Origin: JAPLDB01 sp038230515
Lineage (GTDB): Bacteria > Bacteroidota > Bacteroidia > AKYH767-A > 2013-40CM-41-45
NCBI GenBank assembly: GCA_038230515.1
Contig: JBBRND010000004.1
Location: 131,334-195,333 of the forward strand
Direction: 5' to 3'
DNA length: 64,000 nt
Shown here: piece by piece, positions 1-8,664 of the stretch
How the letters are laid out: the number at the start of each line of letters is the position of its first letter
Position numbering within the stretch: position 1 is the stretch's first letter
The notes under the pieces: generated by a model
Seen by the model: only the letters and a program-made list of their open reading frames with translations
Database searches by the model: none
Told to the model about the DNA's origin: nothing
Made by a program: the position numbers and the translations under genes

Positions 1-110
1 ACGGAACAACAGACGAAATAAAAGTGAACCACACCTACAACGAAAATCAGATTGAGTGGTTTAAAGCCGGAGGTGCATTGAATATTATCCGCTCACAAGT
101 TGGGGCGTAA
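1..110 (+). CDS. Aconitate hydratase, C-terminal fragment
   Basis: The window opens inside a plus-strand gene whose last 35 codons (from base 3) can be read, ending with TAA at 108-110. The tail contains HTYNENQIEWFKAGGALN, which closely matches the C-terminal end of mitochondrial-type aconitases (HTFNETQIEWFRAGSALN in animal enzymes). Aconitase interconverts citrate and isocitrate in the TCA cycle using a 4Fe-4S cluster; the cluster ligands lie outside the window. It converges tail-to-tail with ispD, only five bases separating the two stop codons. The identification rests on a short but very characteristic motif. Confidence 0.8.
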   Translation, partial: GTTDEIKVNHTYNENQIEWFKAGGALNIIRSQVGA

Positions 111-115
111 TATTT

Positions 116-790
116 TTATGCCTGCCGGTTTTTGAGAATTGTTTCTGCAAGCATCAGATCAACAGGAAAAGTGATCTTGATGTTTTCGCGCTCACCTTCT
201 ATCAGATTTATTTTTTCTCCTGATGATTCTGTTACTGACGCATCATCAGTAAAAATGTTTTTAAATTCTGATTGATATGCTTTCTTCAGAATTTCTGAAT
301 TAAAATATTGCGGGGTTTGAATGATGACGAATGAATTTCGGTCTGCAATTTTGCTTCCCTCCTCCTCTACTTTTCTAATTGACTCATTGATGCGAATGCA
401 TGGCACTGCATTTCCTTTTTGTTCTGCCTCAACAAAACATTTTTTTATCAGCGCAACGCTTGCAAACGGGCGCACTCCGTCATGTATGGCTACAATGCTT
501 TCTTCTTTTACAAACTCAAGCCCGTTCTTTACTGAATGAAACCGTGTTTCGCCTCCGGCTGCAAGCTGATGGGGAATGTTGAAATTATGTTTTGCACAAA
601 GTGTTTTCCATTCTTCCATTTCTTTTTGCGGCAGCACAACGATGAGTTGCATCTGTGCATCGGCTTCGTGAAACCGCGCAATGGTGTGCATGAGGATGGG
701 CTTGCCGTCTAGCAGCAGAAACTGTTTGGGGGTTTCTGCTTTCATTCGGCTGCCGCTGCCGCCTGCTACTATGATGATGTAGTGTTTCAA
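116..790 (-). CDS. ispD: 2-C-methyl-D-erythritol 4-phosphate cytidylyltransferase (IspD)
   Basis: A 224-residue cytoplasmic enzyme of the MEP isoprenoid pathway. It transfers CMP from CTP to methylerythritol phosphate. The N-terminal nucleotide-binding loop (IIVAGGSGSRM, then TPKQFLLLDGKPI) is the IspD signature, HDGVRPFAS near residue 103 is the conserved acidic/substrate segment, and DDASVTE followed by NIKITFPVDL closes the fold. Length matches the usual 220-235 residues. It is transcribed alone on the minus strand. A Bacteroidota-type promoter overlapped by a perfect inverted repeat lies about 80 bp upstream, and the 21-bp array 1 lies beyond that. Confidence 0.95.
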   Translation of the reverse strand: MKHYIIIVAGGSGSRMKAETPKQFLLLDGKPILMHTIARFHEADAQMQLIVVLPQKEMEEWKTLCAKHNFNIPHQLAAGGETRFHSVKNGLEFVKEESIVAIHDGVRPFASVALIKKCFVEAEQKGNAVPCIRINESIRKVEEEGSKIADRNSFVIIQTPQYFNSEILKKAYQSEFKNIFTDDASVTESSGEKINLIEGERENIKITFPVDLMLAETILKNRQA

Positions 791-866
791 ATCGGGGTAT
801 TATTTTTTGTAACCATGAAAGGGTTTAAAACCTTTTCGGATTATTTTTCACTTAAACTCCCCGCAA

Positions 867-893
867 CAAATCTACAAACTTTCGTTTATTCAA
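867..893 (-). promoter_or_regulatory. Predicted ispD promoter (TTG-N16-TAGATTTG)
   Basis: Read on the minus strand, TAGATTTG (874 to 867) fits the Bacteroidota -7 box TAnnTTTG, and TTG at 893-891 fits the -33 box with a 16-bp spacer, slightly short of the usual 17-23. The -33 box lies inside the left arm of the perfect inverted repeat at 883-914. The leader to the ispD start would be roughly 70 nt. Inference from motif match only. Confidence 0.5.
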
Positions 894-914
894 CACCCGT
901 ATGTTGAATAAACG
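883..914. promoter_or_regulatory. Perfect 13-bp inverted repeat, candidate operator
   Basis: The arm CGTTTATTCAACA (883-895) is matched exactly by TGTTGAATAAACG (902-914) around a 6-base centre. There is no T-run on either side, so it does not look like a terminator. It overlaps the predicted -33 box of ispD, which suits a repressor operator. The binding protein is unknown. Confidence 0.5.
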
Positions 915-975
915 CAACTTCCCAACGTGTCAGCCCCCTAACGGAAATAAACAACACCTTTTCTCTTTTACGTTT

Positions 976-1210
976 CATACATTTCTTTAGAAGGCACATG
1001 CAAAAGGAAAGTATAATCATACAAAAGGAATGTATAGTCATGCAAGTAAAATGTATGATCATACAAAAGGAATGTACGGTCATACATTCGTCCTGAAGGT
1101 ACATACAAAGGAAATGTTTGATCATACATTCGCCCTGAAGGTACATACAAAGGAAATGTTTGATCATACATTCGCCCTGAAGGTACATACAAAGGGAATG
1201 TATGACCATA
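976..1210. repeat. Array 1: twelve units with exact 21-bp period
   Basis: The trinucleotide CAT recurs at 976, 997, 1018, 1039, 1060, 1081, 1102, 1123, 1144, 1165, 1186 and 1207, every step being 21 bp. From about 1081 the array alternates two unit types, giving a 42-bp super-repeat that is nearly identical in the last copies (recent expansion). Unit junctions carry the palindrome TGTATGATCATACA or close variants. Because 21 is divisible by 3, long shadow reading frames appear on both strands, with heptads such as MYDHTKG. The plus frame has an in-frame stop in the first units and no obvious promoter, so I do not call a gene. It sits between the queA terminator and ispD. Confidence 0.9.
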
Positions 1211-1402
1211 CAAGCTTTGTAAAGCATCTTTTTGAACTAAAAATGCCATTTTGTGAAATTTCTATAAAAACTAATGCCCCCTTCGGGATTATGACTCACA
1301 TCCCAACTCACAACATCTGACGGCTCAGCAATGCGAAATCCCAACTTCTACCCCACTGTAGCGGCAGAAAGACTTTAGGAGATGGATTTGCAGGGCTGCA
1401 TT

Positions 1403-1438
1403 AAAAAAAAAGGACTGCCTTGCCAGCAATCCTTCTTT
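1403..1438 (-). terminator. Rho-independent terminator after queA
   Basis: Read on the minus strand, AAGGATTGC, a 7-base loop and GCAGTCCTT form a 9-bp stem with one G-U pair, followed by a run of nine or more T. It lies about 60 bp past the queA stop codon, in the correct direction. Confidence 0.85.
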
Positions 1439-1499
1439 CAAATAAATCAATAAAATAATTAACCTGTTTCTTCTTCTCTCCCCCTTCAGGGCATTGGGT

Positions 1500-2549
1500 T
1501 TAGATAATCAGCATGGCATCGCCATAGCTGTAAAACTTATACTTTTCTTTCACCGCTACTTTATACGCATTCATCACGTTGTCGTATCCACCAAAGGCAG
1601 CCACCATCATCAGCAACGTACTTTCCGGCATGTGAAAATTTGTGATCATTGCATTTGCCACGCTGAAATCATAAGGAGGAAAAATAAATTTGTTTGTCCA
1701 GCCGTCAAATGGTTTCACATCGCCCTGCGTAGAAACTGATGTTTCGATAGAGCGCATTACCGTAGTGCCCACCGCGCAAACTCTTTTCTTGAGCGCGCGC
1801 GCTTTGTTTACAATCTCACAACACTCCGCAGGAATAATAACCTGCTCGCTATCCATTTTATGTTTGGTAAGGTCTTCCACTTCCACCGGGCGGAAAGTTC
1901 CAAGCCCAATATGCAGCGTAAGTTCAGCAAAGGTTACACCCTTCAGCTCCATGCGCTTCATCATCTCCATGCTGATGTGCAAGCCCGCAGTAGGTGCAGC
2001 CACAGCACCTTCATGCTTTGCAAACACAGTTTGATAACGCTCTTCATCCTCCGGTTCTGCTTTGCGCTTTATATATTTCGGAAGCGGAGTGTTGCCAAGC
2101 ACAGTAATCGCCTTTTTAAATTCCTCATAAGGACCATCGAACAGGAATCGCAGTGTGCGTCCGCGCGAAGTGGTATTGTCAATCACTTCAGCAACCAGCA
2201 AATCATCATCGCCAAAATAAAGTTTGTTGCCGATGCGGATCTTTCGTGCAGGATCAACCAACACATCCCACAATCGGCTCTCACGATTCAGTTCGCGCAG
2301 AAGAAACACTTCAATCTTTGCACCGGTCTTTTCCTTGTTGCCATAAAGACGCGCAGGAAATACGCGCGTGTTGTTGAGGATTAAACAATCGCCCTCACCA
2401 AAATAACCGAGCGCATCTTTGAACTTCTTGTGTTCAATCTTTCCGGTCTTTTTATCGAGCACCATTAAACGGGAATCTCCACGGAACTTTGGCGGATGCG
2501 TAGCAATTAACACATCAGGCACGTGGGTTTTAAACTGAGATAATTTCAT
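1500..2549 (-). CDS. queA: tRNA preQ1(34) S-adenosylmethionine ribosyltransferase-isomerase (QueA)
   Basis: A 349-residue cytoplasmic enzyme. It transfers and isomerises the ribosyl part of S-adenosylmethionine onto 7-aminomethyl-7-deazaguanine in tRNA, giving epoxyqueuosine. Family signatures are all present: NNTRVFPARLYG near residue 58, DPARKIRIG near residue 98, and HEGAVAAPTAGLHIS near residue 178, then HIGLGTFRPVEVEDL. Length is normal. It follows truB in the same direction with about 160 bp between them, and a TATATTTG box lies in that gap, so it may have its own promoter. A clear terminator follows. Other queuosine genes are not in the window. Confidence 0.95.
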   Translation of the reverse strand: MKLSQFKTHVPDVLIATHPPKFRGDSRLMVLDKKTGKIEHKKFKDALGYFGEGDCLILNNTRVFPARLYGNKEKTGAKIEVFLLRELNRESRLWDVLVDPARKIRIGNKLYFGDDDLLVAEVIDNTTSRGRTLRFLFDGPYEEFKKAITVLGNTPLPKYIKRKAEPEDEERYQTVFAKHEGAVAAPTAGLHISMEMMKRMELKGVTFAELTLHIGLGTFRPVEVEDLTKHKMDSEQVIIPAECCEIVNKARALKKRVCAVGTTVMRSIETSVSTQGDVKPFDGWTNKFIFPPYDFSVANAMITNFHMPESTLLMMVAAFGGYDNVMNAYKVAVKEKYKFYSYGDAMLII

Positions 2550-2616
2550 TTTATAATTTTGGTTTGGAGACTAAAGGGGGTTATTCAGAGGATCACTTTT
2601 CCTGAAAATCGGGCGG

Positions 2617-2624
2617 CAAATATA
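2617..2624 (-). promoter_or_regulatory. Candidate -7 box (TATATTTG) upstream of queA
   Basis: On the minus strand TATATTTG matches TAnnTTTG about 70 bp before the queA start. No good TTG -33 box is seen at the right distance, and the spacer holds a run of seven G. The same octamer lies upstream of truB at 3364-3371. Weak evidence. Confidence 0.35.
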
Positions 2625-2707
2625 CATTAGCCACCCCCCCTTTGTAAAGGGTTTGTAAAGAAATATTTTGAGGAGATAATTCAGCCCTTAATGGTTTCGT
2701 CCTCAGA

Positions 2708-3355
2708 CTACTTACGGCTGAATTGTGAAGGATCGAGTGCATCTTTCAGTAAAAAAGTTCCGATTCGGGTACGGCATAAAGAGGCGAGAAACGCCCCGCA
2801 GCCCAGTTCCCTTCCGAAGTCATTTGCCAGCGAACGTATGTAAGTTCCCTTACTGCAAACTACCCGGAAATGAACCAACGGAAGCTCGATTTTAACAATC
2901 TCAAATTCGGTAATCGTCAGTTTCTTCGGCTTCAACTCAAACACTTCCTCGTTGCGTGCCATTGCATACGCCCTTCTCCCACCAATTTTAACCGCTGAAT
3001 GTTGAGGAGGCGTTTGCAAAATCTCCCCGATAAACTTTTTTGAAGTTTGATGAACGAGTTCTTCAGTAATGTGAGAAATGTCTCTTTGCTCCGTTACTTC
3101 CGTTTCAAGATCGTAAGAAGCAGTTGTAGCGCCAAGAGAAAAAGTCCCGGTGTATTCCTTCTCCGCATCCTGAATTTCAGAAATTTTTTTTGTCATCGCG
3201 CCAGTGCAAAGAATCAGCAACCCAGTTGCAAGCGGATCGAGCGTACCGGCATGACCGATTTTTTCTCCGCGCAACCCATTGCGTATGTATTTCACCACAT
3301 CGAAAGAAGTCCAGTTGTATGGCTTGTTGATCAGAATTATTTTGTCGGATGTCAT
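2708..3355 (-). CDS. truB: tRNA pseudouridine(55) synthase (TruB)
   Basis: A 215-residue pseudouridine synthase that isomerises U55 in the T-loop of tRNAs. The catalytic aspartate is in GHAGTLDPLATGLL (Asp40), preceded by the N-terminal INKPYNWTSFDVV. KEYTGTFSLG and CSKGTYIRSLANDFG are the other conserved blocks. The protein lacks the C-terminal PUA extension found in some TruB proteins, which is common in Bacteroidota. It is probably co-transcribed with, or just upstream of, queA, another tRNA-modification gene. Confidence 0.95.
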   Translation of the reverse strand: MTSDKIILINKPYNWTSFDVVKYIRNGLRGEKIGHAGTLDPLATGLLILCTGAMTKKISEIQDAEKEYTGTFSLGATTASYDLETEVTEQRDISHITEELVHQTSKKFIGEILQTPPQHSAVKIGGRRAYAMARNEEVFELKPKKLTITEFEIVKIELPLVHFRVVCSKGTYIRSLANDFGRELGCGAFLASLCRTRIGTFLLKDALDPSQFSRK

Positions 3356-3363
3356 AAGGGCGG

Positions 3364-3371
3364 CAAATATA
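3364..3371 (-). promoter_or_regulatory. Candidate -7 box (TATATTTG) upstream of truB
   Basis: The minus strand reads TATATTTG eight bases before the truB start codon, giving a very short leader. No TTG -33 element is evident. Motif match only. Confidence 0.35.
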
Positions 3372-3475
3372 GTCCGTAGATATTAGTTCGTAGTTCACAG
3401 TAATAATCAGGCATTTTATTTGAGCACTGTTTCTCAGTTCATGATCAGTTAATAATATTCTGTTCACCTTGCACC

Positions 3476-4393
3476 ATGAATATTTTCAGAATTCTACTTC
3501 TCCAGTTATTGCTTGTCTCGTTTCTTTCATGCACACCTCAGGCAAATCACACGCCCGGCTTTCAATATGATCTGCAGCATCCCGTTGCCCACTATGAATT
3601 GCCTCATTCGCTTCGCGAGATTTCAGGAATTACTTTTTACAGCGATCACAAACTCGCCTGTGTCCAGGATGAGAAAGGAAAGATTTATATCTACAACCTG
3701 AAAAAAGAAGAAGTAAAAGAAAGCGTTCCCTTCGGTCCCGATCATGATTACGAAGCCGTGGCACTTGTGAATGATACATTCTATGTACTTCACAGCACAG
3801 GAACTTTATTTGAAATTACTCATTTCGATTCTGAAAGCCAGCAAACAAAAAAGTACGACACCTTTCTGAAAAAAGAAAATAACACGGAAGGATTGTGTTA
3901 CGATAGCACCACACACAGTTTGCTTGTTGCATGCAAAGGTGTTTCGCATAAAAAAGCGAAAGAGGATATAAAAGAAATTTATATGTTCAGTTTGCTTACT
4001 GATAAATTAGATAAGAAACCGCAATACAAAATCCATTTAAACGACCTCGAAAAATTTATGCATGATCATCACGTTGCAAAGCCGGAGGATGAGCAAGAGC
4101 ATGAAGCACAAAGCGACAAGTTGAATTCGTTTTTCGAACCATCAGAAATTGCCGTACACCCACAGAGTCATGATATTTATGTGTTGAGCAGTGTCGGAAA
4201 AATGATCGTTGTTCTAAATCGAAACGGAGAAATAAAAGACGTTGCTACTCTTGATCCCGCAATAGCCGAACACCCAGAAGGAATGACTTTTTCAAATGAC
4301 GGTCATCTATTTATTTCTTCAGAAGGAAAGGGCGCGAAGAAAGAGATACTTGAATTTTCAATATCTACGAATAATGATTTGAAAACGAATTAA
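3476..4393 (+). CDS. SdiA-regulated-type beta-propeller lipoprotein
   Basis: A 305-residue protein with an N-terminal signal peptide ending in a lipobox (LVSFLSC, lipidated Cys19). It is therefore predicted to be anchored in the outer or inner membrane facing the periplasm. The body has repeating propeller-like segments (REISGITFYSDHKLACVQDEKG, DYEAVALVNDTFYVLHSTG, NTEGLCYD, EPSEIAVHP, HPEGMTFSNDGHLFISSEG), the pattern of the SdiA-regulated/strictosidine-synthase-like family. A ligand or enzymatic role cannot be assigned. The gene stands alone, divergent from truB and convergent with the polysaccharide locus. Confidence 0.7.
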   Translation: MNIFRILLLQLLLVSFLSCTPQANHTPGFQYDLQHPVAHYELPHSLREISGITFYSDHKLACVQDEKGKIYIYNLKKEEVKESVPFGPDHDYEAVALVNDTFYVLHSTGTLFEITHFDSESQQTKKYDTFLKKENNTEGLCYDSTTHSLLVACKGVSHKKAKEDIKEIYMFSLLTDKLDKKPQYKIHLNDLEKFMHDHHVAKPEDEQEHEAQSDKLNSFFEPSEIAVHPQSHDIYVLSSVGKMIVVLNRNGEIKDVATLDPAIAEHPEGMTFSNDGHLFISSEGKGAKKEILEFSISTNNDLKTN

Positions 4394-4429
4394 ATCAATT
4401 AGTGAATATCCGTTATGTTAGGGCTCTTG

Positions 4430-5656
4430 TTAGTTATTATAAATTTCTTTATATATATTTTCAGCTATACTGAAATTTCTATACCTGATTGCAAAAGATC
4501 TTATTTTTTCCGAAAGTAAAGTCAATTCCTTTTCTTTTAAAAGCAAATCAATTTCTTTAACAACTGTTAAACAGTTTGAATAGTCAAAGTTAAGCATCAC
4601 AGAACCTATTCCATTTTCTCGAATAATATCTGAATCATCCGAAATATTTTCAGGTATTACCACCGGCAAACCAAGAGCCCAATATTCTCCGTCCTTGATT
4701 GGGGTACAATATCTCTTTGCCGGAATTGGCTTTACCGGTGAAATTGCAAAATCACCCAAACCCATGTAAATCGGTACATCCGCATGAGGAACAAAACGAA
4801 TAACTAACTTATTCAAATCAAATCCACTTTCAGTACACCAATGCTGAATTTCATGCTTTTCATGAGAAGTCAGAAGTAGCACTCTGAACTTATCTCCCCA
4901 AAAGTCTTCTGCCGCCTTAAAAAAATCAAATACCTCTGTCGTATAATAAATGCCCCCAAACTTGCCAGCATATACACATACAATTTTTTTGTCAAAACAA
5001 AATTGCCTCAAAAGTTCATTATTCTTTCGGTTAACCATACAAAATTTCTCTGTATCTACACAAGCGGGTTTTACGTAAAATCTTTTAAATAACACACCAT
5101 ATTTTTCCAAGGCATAATCTCTCATTTTTTTTGTAGCACTAATAATTATGGAAGCCCTTCTTGACAAAAGTTTTTCAAAAAAGAAAAGCAATTTAAACTG
5201 AAAACCATTCTCCTTCCATGTTTGATTTTCTACCATTGCTTCAGCATGCGGCTCATAACTATCAATAATAAGAGATCTTCCAGAAAAAACAGATAAAAAA
5301 TATCCAATAGATCCAGCAGGCGTGCACCATGAATGAATAAATTTAATACTTCGAAAAAAAATAATCAACAACAAGTAAATACTAATTAGAATCCAGTACA
5401 GTACACTAAAAATATTTAATTTTCTATAAGGAATGGTAATTAATCTGATTCCTTTAAGTAATAGCATTTTTTTTACCTGACTTTTCTCATCAATGCTCAT
5501 TTTCTGGCCAGTTTGCTCCAAAGTGATTAAAAATATCCTACTTCCTAACGGCAATTGATCATATATTATATATAAGTAAGGAAGTGTGTACGCTTGAATT
5601 AAAGCTTCTTTATAACTCCAAAATGTAATTATTAATATATTCTTTCTTTTTCCCAT
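4430..5656 (-). CDS. Glycosyltransferase, GT4-like
   Basis: A 408-residue predicted retaining glycosyltransferase with two Rossmann-like lobes. The N-terminal lobe includes DSYEPHAEAMVEN and a hydrophobic stretch near residues 75-95 that may tether it to the membrane. In the C-terminal lobe VCVYAGKFGG starts the donor-binding fold, and KDGEYWALGLPVVIP corresponds to the nucleotide-sugar-binding E/G-rich motif. It is the last gene of the minus-strand polysaccharide locus and is clearly AT-richer than the housekeeping genes on its left, as expected for an exchanged O-antigen or capsule gene. Donor and acceptor sugars are unknown. Confidence 0.75.
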   Translation of the reverse strand: MGKRKNILIITFWSYKEALIQAYTLPYLYIIYDQLPLGSRIFLITLEQTGQKMSIDEKSQVKKMLLLKGIRLITIPYRKLNIFSVLYWILISIYLLLIIFFRSIKFIHSWCTPAGSIGYFLSVFSGRSLIIDSYEPHAEAMVENQTWKENGFQFKLLFFFEKLLSRRASIIISATKKMRDYALEKYGVLFKRFYVKPACVDTEKFCMVNRKNNELLRQFCFDKKIVCVYAGKFGGIYYTTEVFDFFKAAEDFWGDKFRVLLLTSHEKHEIQHWCTESGFDLNKLVIRFVPHADVPIYMGLGDFAISPVKPIPAKRYCTPIKDGEYWALGLPVVIPENISDDSDIIRENGIGSVMLNFDYSNCLTVVKEIDLLLKEKELTLLSEKIRSFAIRYRNFSIAENIYKEIYNN

Positions 5657-5755
5657 GGAAAAAATTTAAATATCTGATCTTATTTAGTGGGTTATTAATT
5701 AAATTTTTGTAAGAGCTGAATTTTACAGCATTGAAACATTATGTTTATTTAAATA

Positions 5756-6688
5756 CTATTTTTTAAACATATAAAACATAAGTTCTAATGATTTTCTCCC
5801 TATTAAAATTTTAATAAGCAAAACAATATATTTAAGTCTTAATCCTCCTAAATAAATTGCTCCAATTATAAATCTCAGCCCTGTAATTTGTTGAAAGTCC
5901 AAATAACTATGAATTGCACAAAAATAATTTACATGTGCGCTTAATGCCTTTCGTTCAATAACATTTAAATTAATATTCGACACGATCCAGGCCATTGCTA
6001 GGAAGGTTTTCTCAATTAATAATTCGTTATTCCCGCGCATGGAACGCCTCTCATGATCCAACATAAGTATCGTTACCTGATCTACCAAATACAGTTTTTG
6101 ATGTCTTAAATTTTGAAGAAAAAAAACCCAGTCCTCCTTAATAGAATATCGTCTGTCTTCAAAAAACAAATAAAGTTTTGAATTTGATTTTTTTACACAG
6201 ACATTACAAGCCAATGGATTTCCCTCTAGAAAAAGTCGGTAATCATAATAGCCTTCTGGATATTTAACAATTGAAGAGTCTTTTCTTTTATTATTTCTAA
6301 GAAATTGAAACTTCGCTGCAATGAAATCAGGGAAATCACATTCTTCTATCTTACTTTTTAAAACACTCAAATGGTTAGAAGTCAATCGATCGTCAGAGTC
6401 CAGAAATACAACATACAGTCCGTTAGATTCTTTAAATCCGCGGTTCCGCGCTGCTGCACGTTCCAAATTTTGTTGATTTATTAATCTTACTTTAATATTT
6501 AAACAAAAGGTCAATTCCAATTTTTCTCTCGTTCCATCAGTGCTTCCATCATTAACAATAATTATTTCAAAATTTTCATACTTTTGATCAAAAATACTTT
6601 TTACAGTTTCAATAACTAATTCATATCGATTATATATCGGGATAACAATACTAAAGAAAGGTAAATTAATATCACAAGGTTTGATCAT
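5756..6688 (-). CDS. Glycosyltransferase family 2
   Basis: A 310-residue GT-A fold enzyme. FFSIVIPIYNRYELVIETV opens the nucleotide-binding fold, FEIIIVNDGSTDGTREK carries the first conserved aspartates, AAARNRGFKESNGLYVVFLDSDD gives the DxD-type metal-binding motif, and the segment with EDWVFF near residue 165 is the usual base position. The C-terminal part is hydrophobic (about residues 265-300). It presumably adds one sugar to the repeat unit made by this locus. It lies between the terminal GT4 gene and the IS1595 insertion. The sequence is very AT-rich. Confidence 0.85.
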   Translation of the reverse strand: MIKPCDINLPFFSIVIPIYNRYELVIETVKSIFDQKYENFEIIIVNDGSTDGTREKLELTFCLNIKVRLINQQNLERAAARNRGFKESNGLYVVFLDSDDRLTSNHLSVLKSKIEECDFPDFIAAKFQFLRNNKRKDSSIVKYPEGYYDYRLFLEGNPLACNVCVKKSNSKLYLFFEDRRYSIKEDWVFFLQNLRHQKLYLVDQVTILMLDHERRSMRGNNELLIEKTFLAMAWIVSNINLNVIERKALSAHVNYFCAIHSYLDFQQITGLRFIIGAIYLGGLRLKYIVLLIKILIGRKSLELMFYMFKK

Positions 6689-6801
6689 CTGGTAATTCTT
6701 CTCATTGGATTAATTATAAATGTTGGAACATAATTATTACACGAAATGAAATAGGTTTAAGTTGTCTCTCATTGTAAAATTCTAAGTCAGGTTCCCTAGT
6801 A

Positions 6802-7784
6802 AAATTTATAGGATTACCCATTTAGTTCGCAAAGTCTAATTTTATTGTAAGGCATTGGAGACGTTAGCACCGCTTTTTTGATCAGTTTTTGAAAAATATT
6901 TTCTCTGCGATTGATGTGAAAATGAAATTCATCTAAGTATTTCTCCAATCGATGCGAAGAACATTTATGATGAATTCCCCGAAACCAATACTTGATGTTC
7001 ATAATGTGAATATGCAAGAGCTGAAAATTAGTTCCGCCTTCACTTTTTTTTTGACTCACCTTCCAAACTCCTTTCATGGATTCATACCCGTGACATCCAT
7101 CGGTGGTGATGTCCGCATTCTCATCCAGGTGTGCATGAAAAAAATCTGCAAGTTCCGGTGCGCTCGAAGCATCAATGGTTTGCGCGTATGCCCTGCCGAT
7201 GGTTTCTTTTCCTTTTTTATTTGTGACCCACTCAATTCCTAGCACGACCAGTTTTTTCTTTCCGAGACTGCGTCCGGGCTCGTCTTGCTCAGGTCCGGCT
7301 ATTACAAATTCATCTACTTCCATTTGTGACTCTAAAGGATGACGACCGCTGCTCTTCATGGCTTCCTGTACTTTGGCTTTGAATAGCCATGCACTTTTTT
7401 GTTGGCAACCAAACTCACGTGCCAGTTCGCAACTGGACAAGCCTTTCTTTTTTACCACGATCCTGAATACCATTTCGAATGCGATTTCCAATCCCAGTTT
7501 ACACTGATGAAAAAGAGTACCCGCTGTCGCAGATTCATCGTAGGTGCATTTACGGCATCTGCAGTAATGCCATTTTCTGCCCTTATGAAACTGATCGTGT
7601 CCGCACCGGATACATCGGTAACCAGCGCCCCACTTGAGTTCAACTAAATACTCCAAACAAGAGAGTTCTCTTCCAAATCGCTCTTGAAATTCCTTTGACG
7701 TGAGTCCTTTTATCATTCTTATTTTTGACGGCTAAACTAACATTTTGATAGCTTTGCGAAACAACTACATAATCCTAAAAATTT
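6802..7784 (-). mobile_element. IS1595-family insertion sequence
   Basis: A transposase gene bounded by imperfect inverted repeats of about 33 bp. The left end (6802-6834) begins AAATTTATAGGATTA and finishes TTCGCAAAG. The complement of the right end (7752-7784) begins AAATTTTTAGGATTA and finishes TTCGCAAAG. The transposase stop codon lies inside the left repeat, a compact layout typical of small IS elements. CCTAGTA occurs on both sides (6795-6801 and 7793-7799) but is 8 bp off the right end, so the target duplication is uncertain. It sits in the decaying part of the polysaccharide locus, next to two broken genes. Confidence 0.8.
6814..7716 (-). CDS. IS1595-family (ISXO2-like) transposase
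   Basis: A 300-residue transposase. The N-terminal zinc ribbon uses CIRC and CRCRKC pairs (residues ~35-57). The DDE-type catalytic core has VDEFVIAG near residue 134, TTDGCHGY near residue 208, and HHKCSSHRLEKYLDEFHFHINRRE at the C-terminal end, matching the ISXO2-like layout. The reading frame is intact, so the element may still be active. Length is within the family's usual 290-320 residues. Confidence 0.9.
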   Translation of the reverse strand: MIKGLTSKEFQERFGRELSCLEYLVELKWGAGYRCIRCGHDQFHKGRKWHYCRCRKCTYDESATAGTLFHQCKLGLEIAFEMVFRIVVKKKGLSSCELAREFGCQQKSAWLFKAKVQEAMKSSGRHPLESQMEVDEFVIAGPEQDEPGRSLGKKKLVVLGIEWVTNKKGKETIGRAYAQTIDASSAPELADFFHAHLDENADITTDGCHGYESMKGVWKVSQKKSEGGTNFQLLHIHIMNIKYWFRGIHHKCSSHRLEKYLDEFHFHINRRENIFQKLIKKAVLTSPMPYNKIRLCELNG

Positions 7785-7864
7785 AATATTCTCCTAGTAT
7801 GCAATTTTCTATCAAAGGCATAATGCATTTGAATCATTAAATCGAGATAATTTAACACAATTTT

Positions 7865-8650
7865 TTAAAAAGTCTCGTGATCAAAAATCAAGCTATGTTT
7901 ATACAAATAATCGCTTCCTCCCAATAAATCATATTCCTTGAAGACATCATAATATGCCTCTCCTCCATTCACAAAGCGCAGAAAATTCGAGAATACATTA
8001 ATCCACTCCATTCTAAATGAAGTCTGCTGGGAGACGTATTGCTGAACCTTCGCAATCTATATTTCGAAATAATTTCATTTGTAGCAACAATTTCGTAATT
8101 CAGTATTGTCTTTACAAGAAGATCATAATCCATTACAAAGTTGAGATTCTCATTTAAAAATCCTTGCTCTTTTAAAAGATGTCTTCTGAAAAAAGAAGAA
8201 GGTTGTAGAAATGTAATTTTTGAAAAACACCTAATCCATAAATCCTTAGAACTAGCACCACTAATCTTTTCTTTTTTTTTCATTAAATAGAATTTATTTA
8301 CCATAAATCATTGTAACATTAAAATCATTCCGAAAAAGTGCAGCAACTTTTTATGAGCATCGGATGTATAAAGATCATCACTACAAAGCCACCCGATAAC
8401 ATCTCCCGAGGACAGCTTTATCCCTTCATTAATTGCATAACTTTGTCCGCTATCTGGCTCACTAACCCAATATTTAATCTTGCTTTGATACTTGCGCATA
8501 ATATCAATCGAGTTATCAGAACTCCCACCATCAATAATAATATATTCCAAGTTAAGATAATCTTGACCTAATACTGAATTAATCGTTTCGTCACTAAACT
8601 GCCATTGATTAAAGGACGGAGTTATTATTGAAATTTAGGGTAAATCATAA
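7865..8650 (-). pseudogene. Glycosyltransferase family 2, broken by several frameshifts
   Basis: Reading the minus strand across frames recovers one GT2 protein of about 260 residues. ISIITPSFNQWQFSDETINS is near 8637, followed by EYIIIDGGSSDNSIDIMRKY and SGDVIGWLCSDDL, then a frame change near 8310 and a stop. Next come SKITFLQPSSFFRRHLL and NFVMDYDLLVKTI, and after another frame change near 8060 a tail ending LYKHSLIFDHETF with its own stop at 7865. The start region also needs a one-base correction (an ATG exists near 8650). At least three or four lesions make it non-functional. Gene length is otherwise normal, so decay is by small indels, not by the nearby IS. Confidence 0.8.
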
Positions 8651-8664
8651 AAACTTAAACCTAT

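Noticed and set aside
976..1210. CRISPR-like array
   Set aside because: The repeat runs continuously with a 21-bp period and no unique spacers; there are no cas genes.
886..1320. Protein-coding genes in array 1 (long frames on both strands)
   Set aside because: A 21-bp period keeps several frames open automatically. The frames have no domain, the plus frame has a stop in the first units, and start signals are poor.
6795..7799. CCTAGTA as an exact target-site duplication of the IS1595 element
   Set aside because: The right copy is 8 bp beyond the end of the inverted repeat and the match is 7 bp, so it may be chance.
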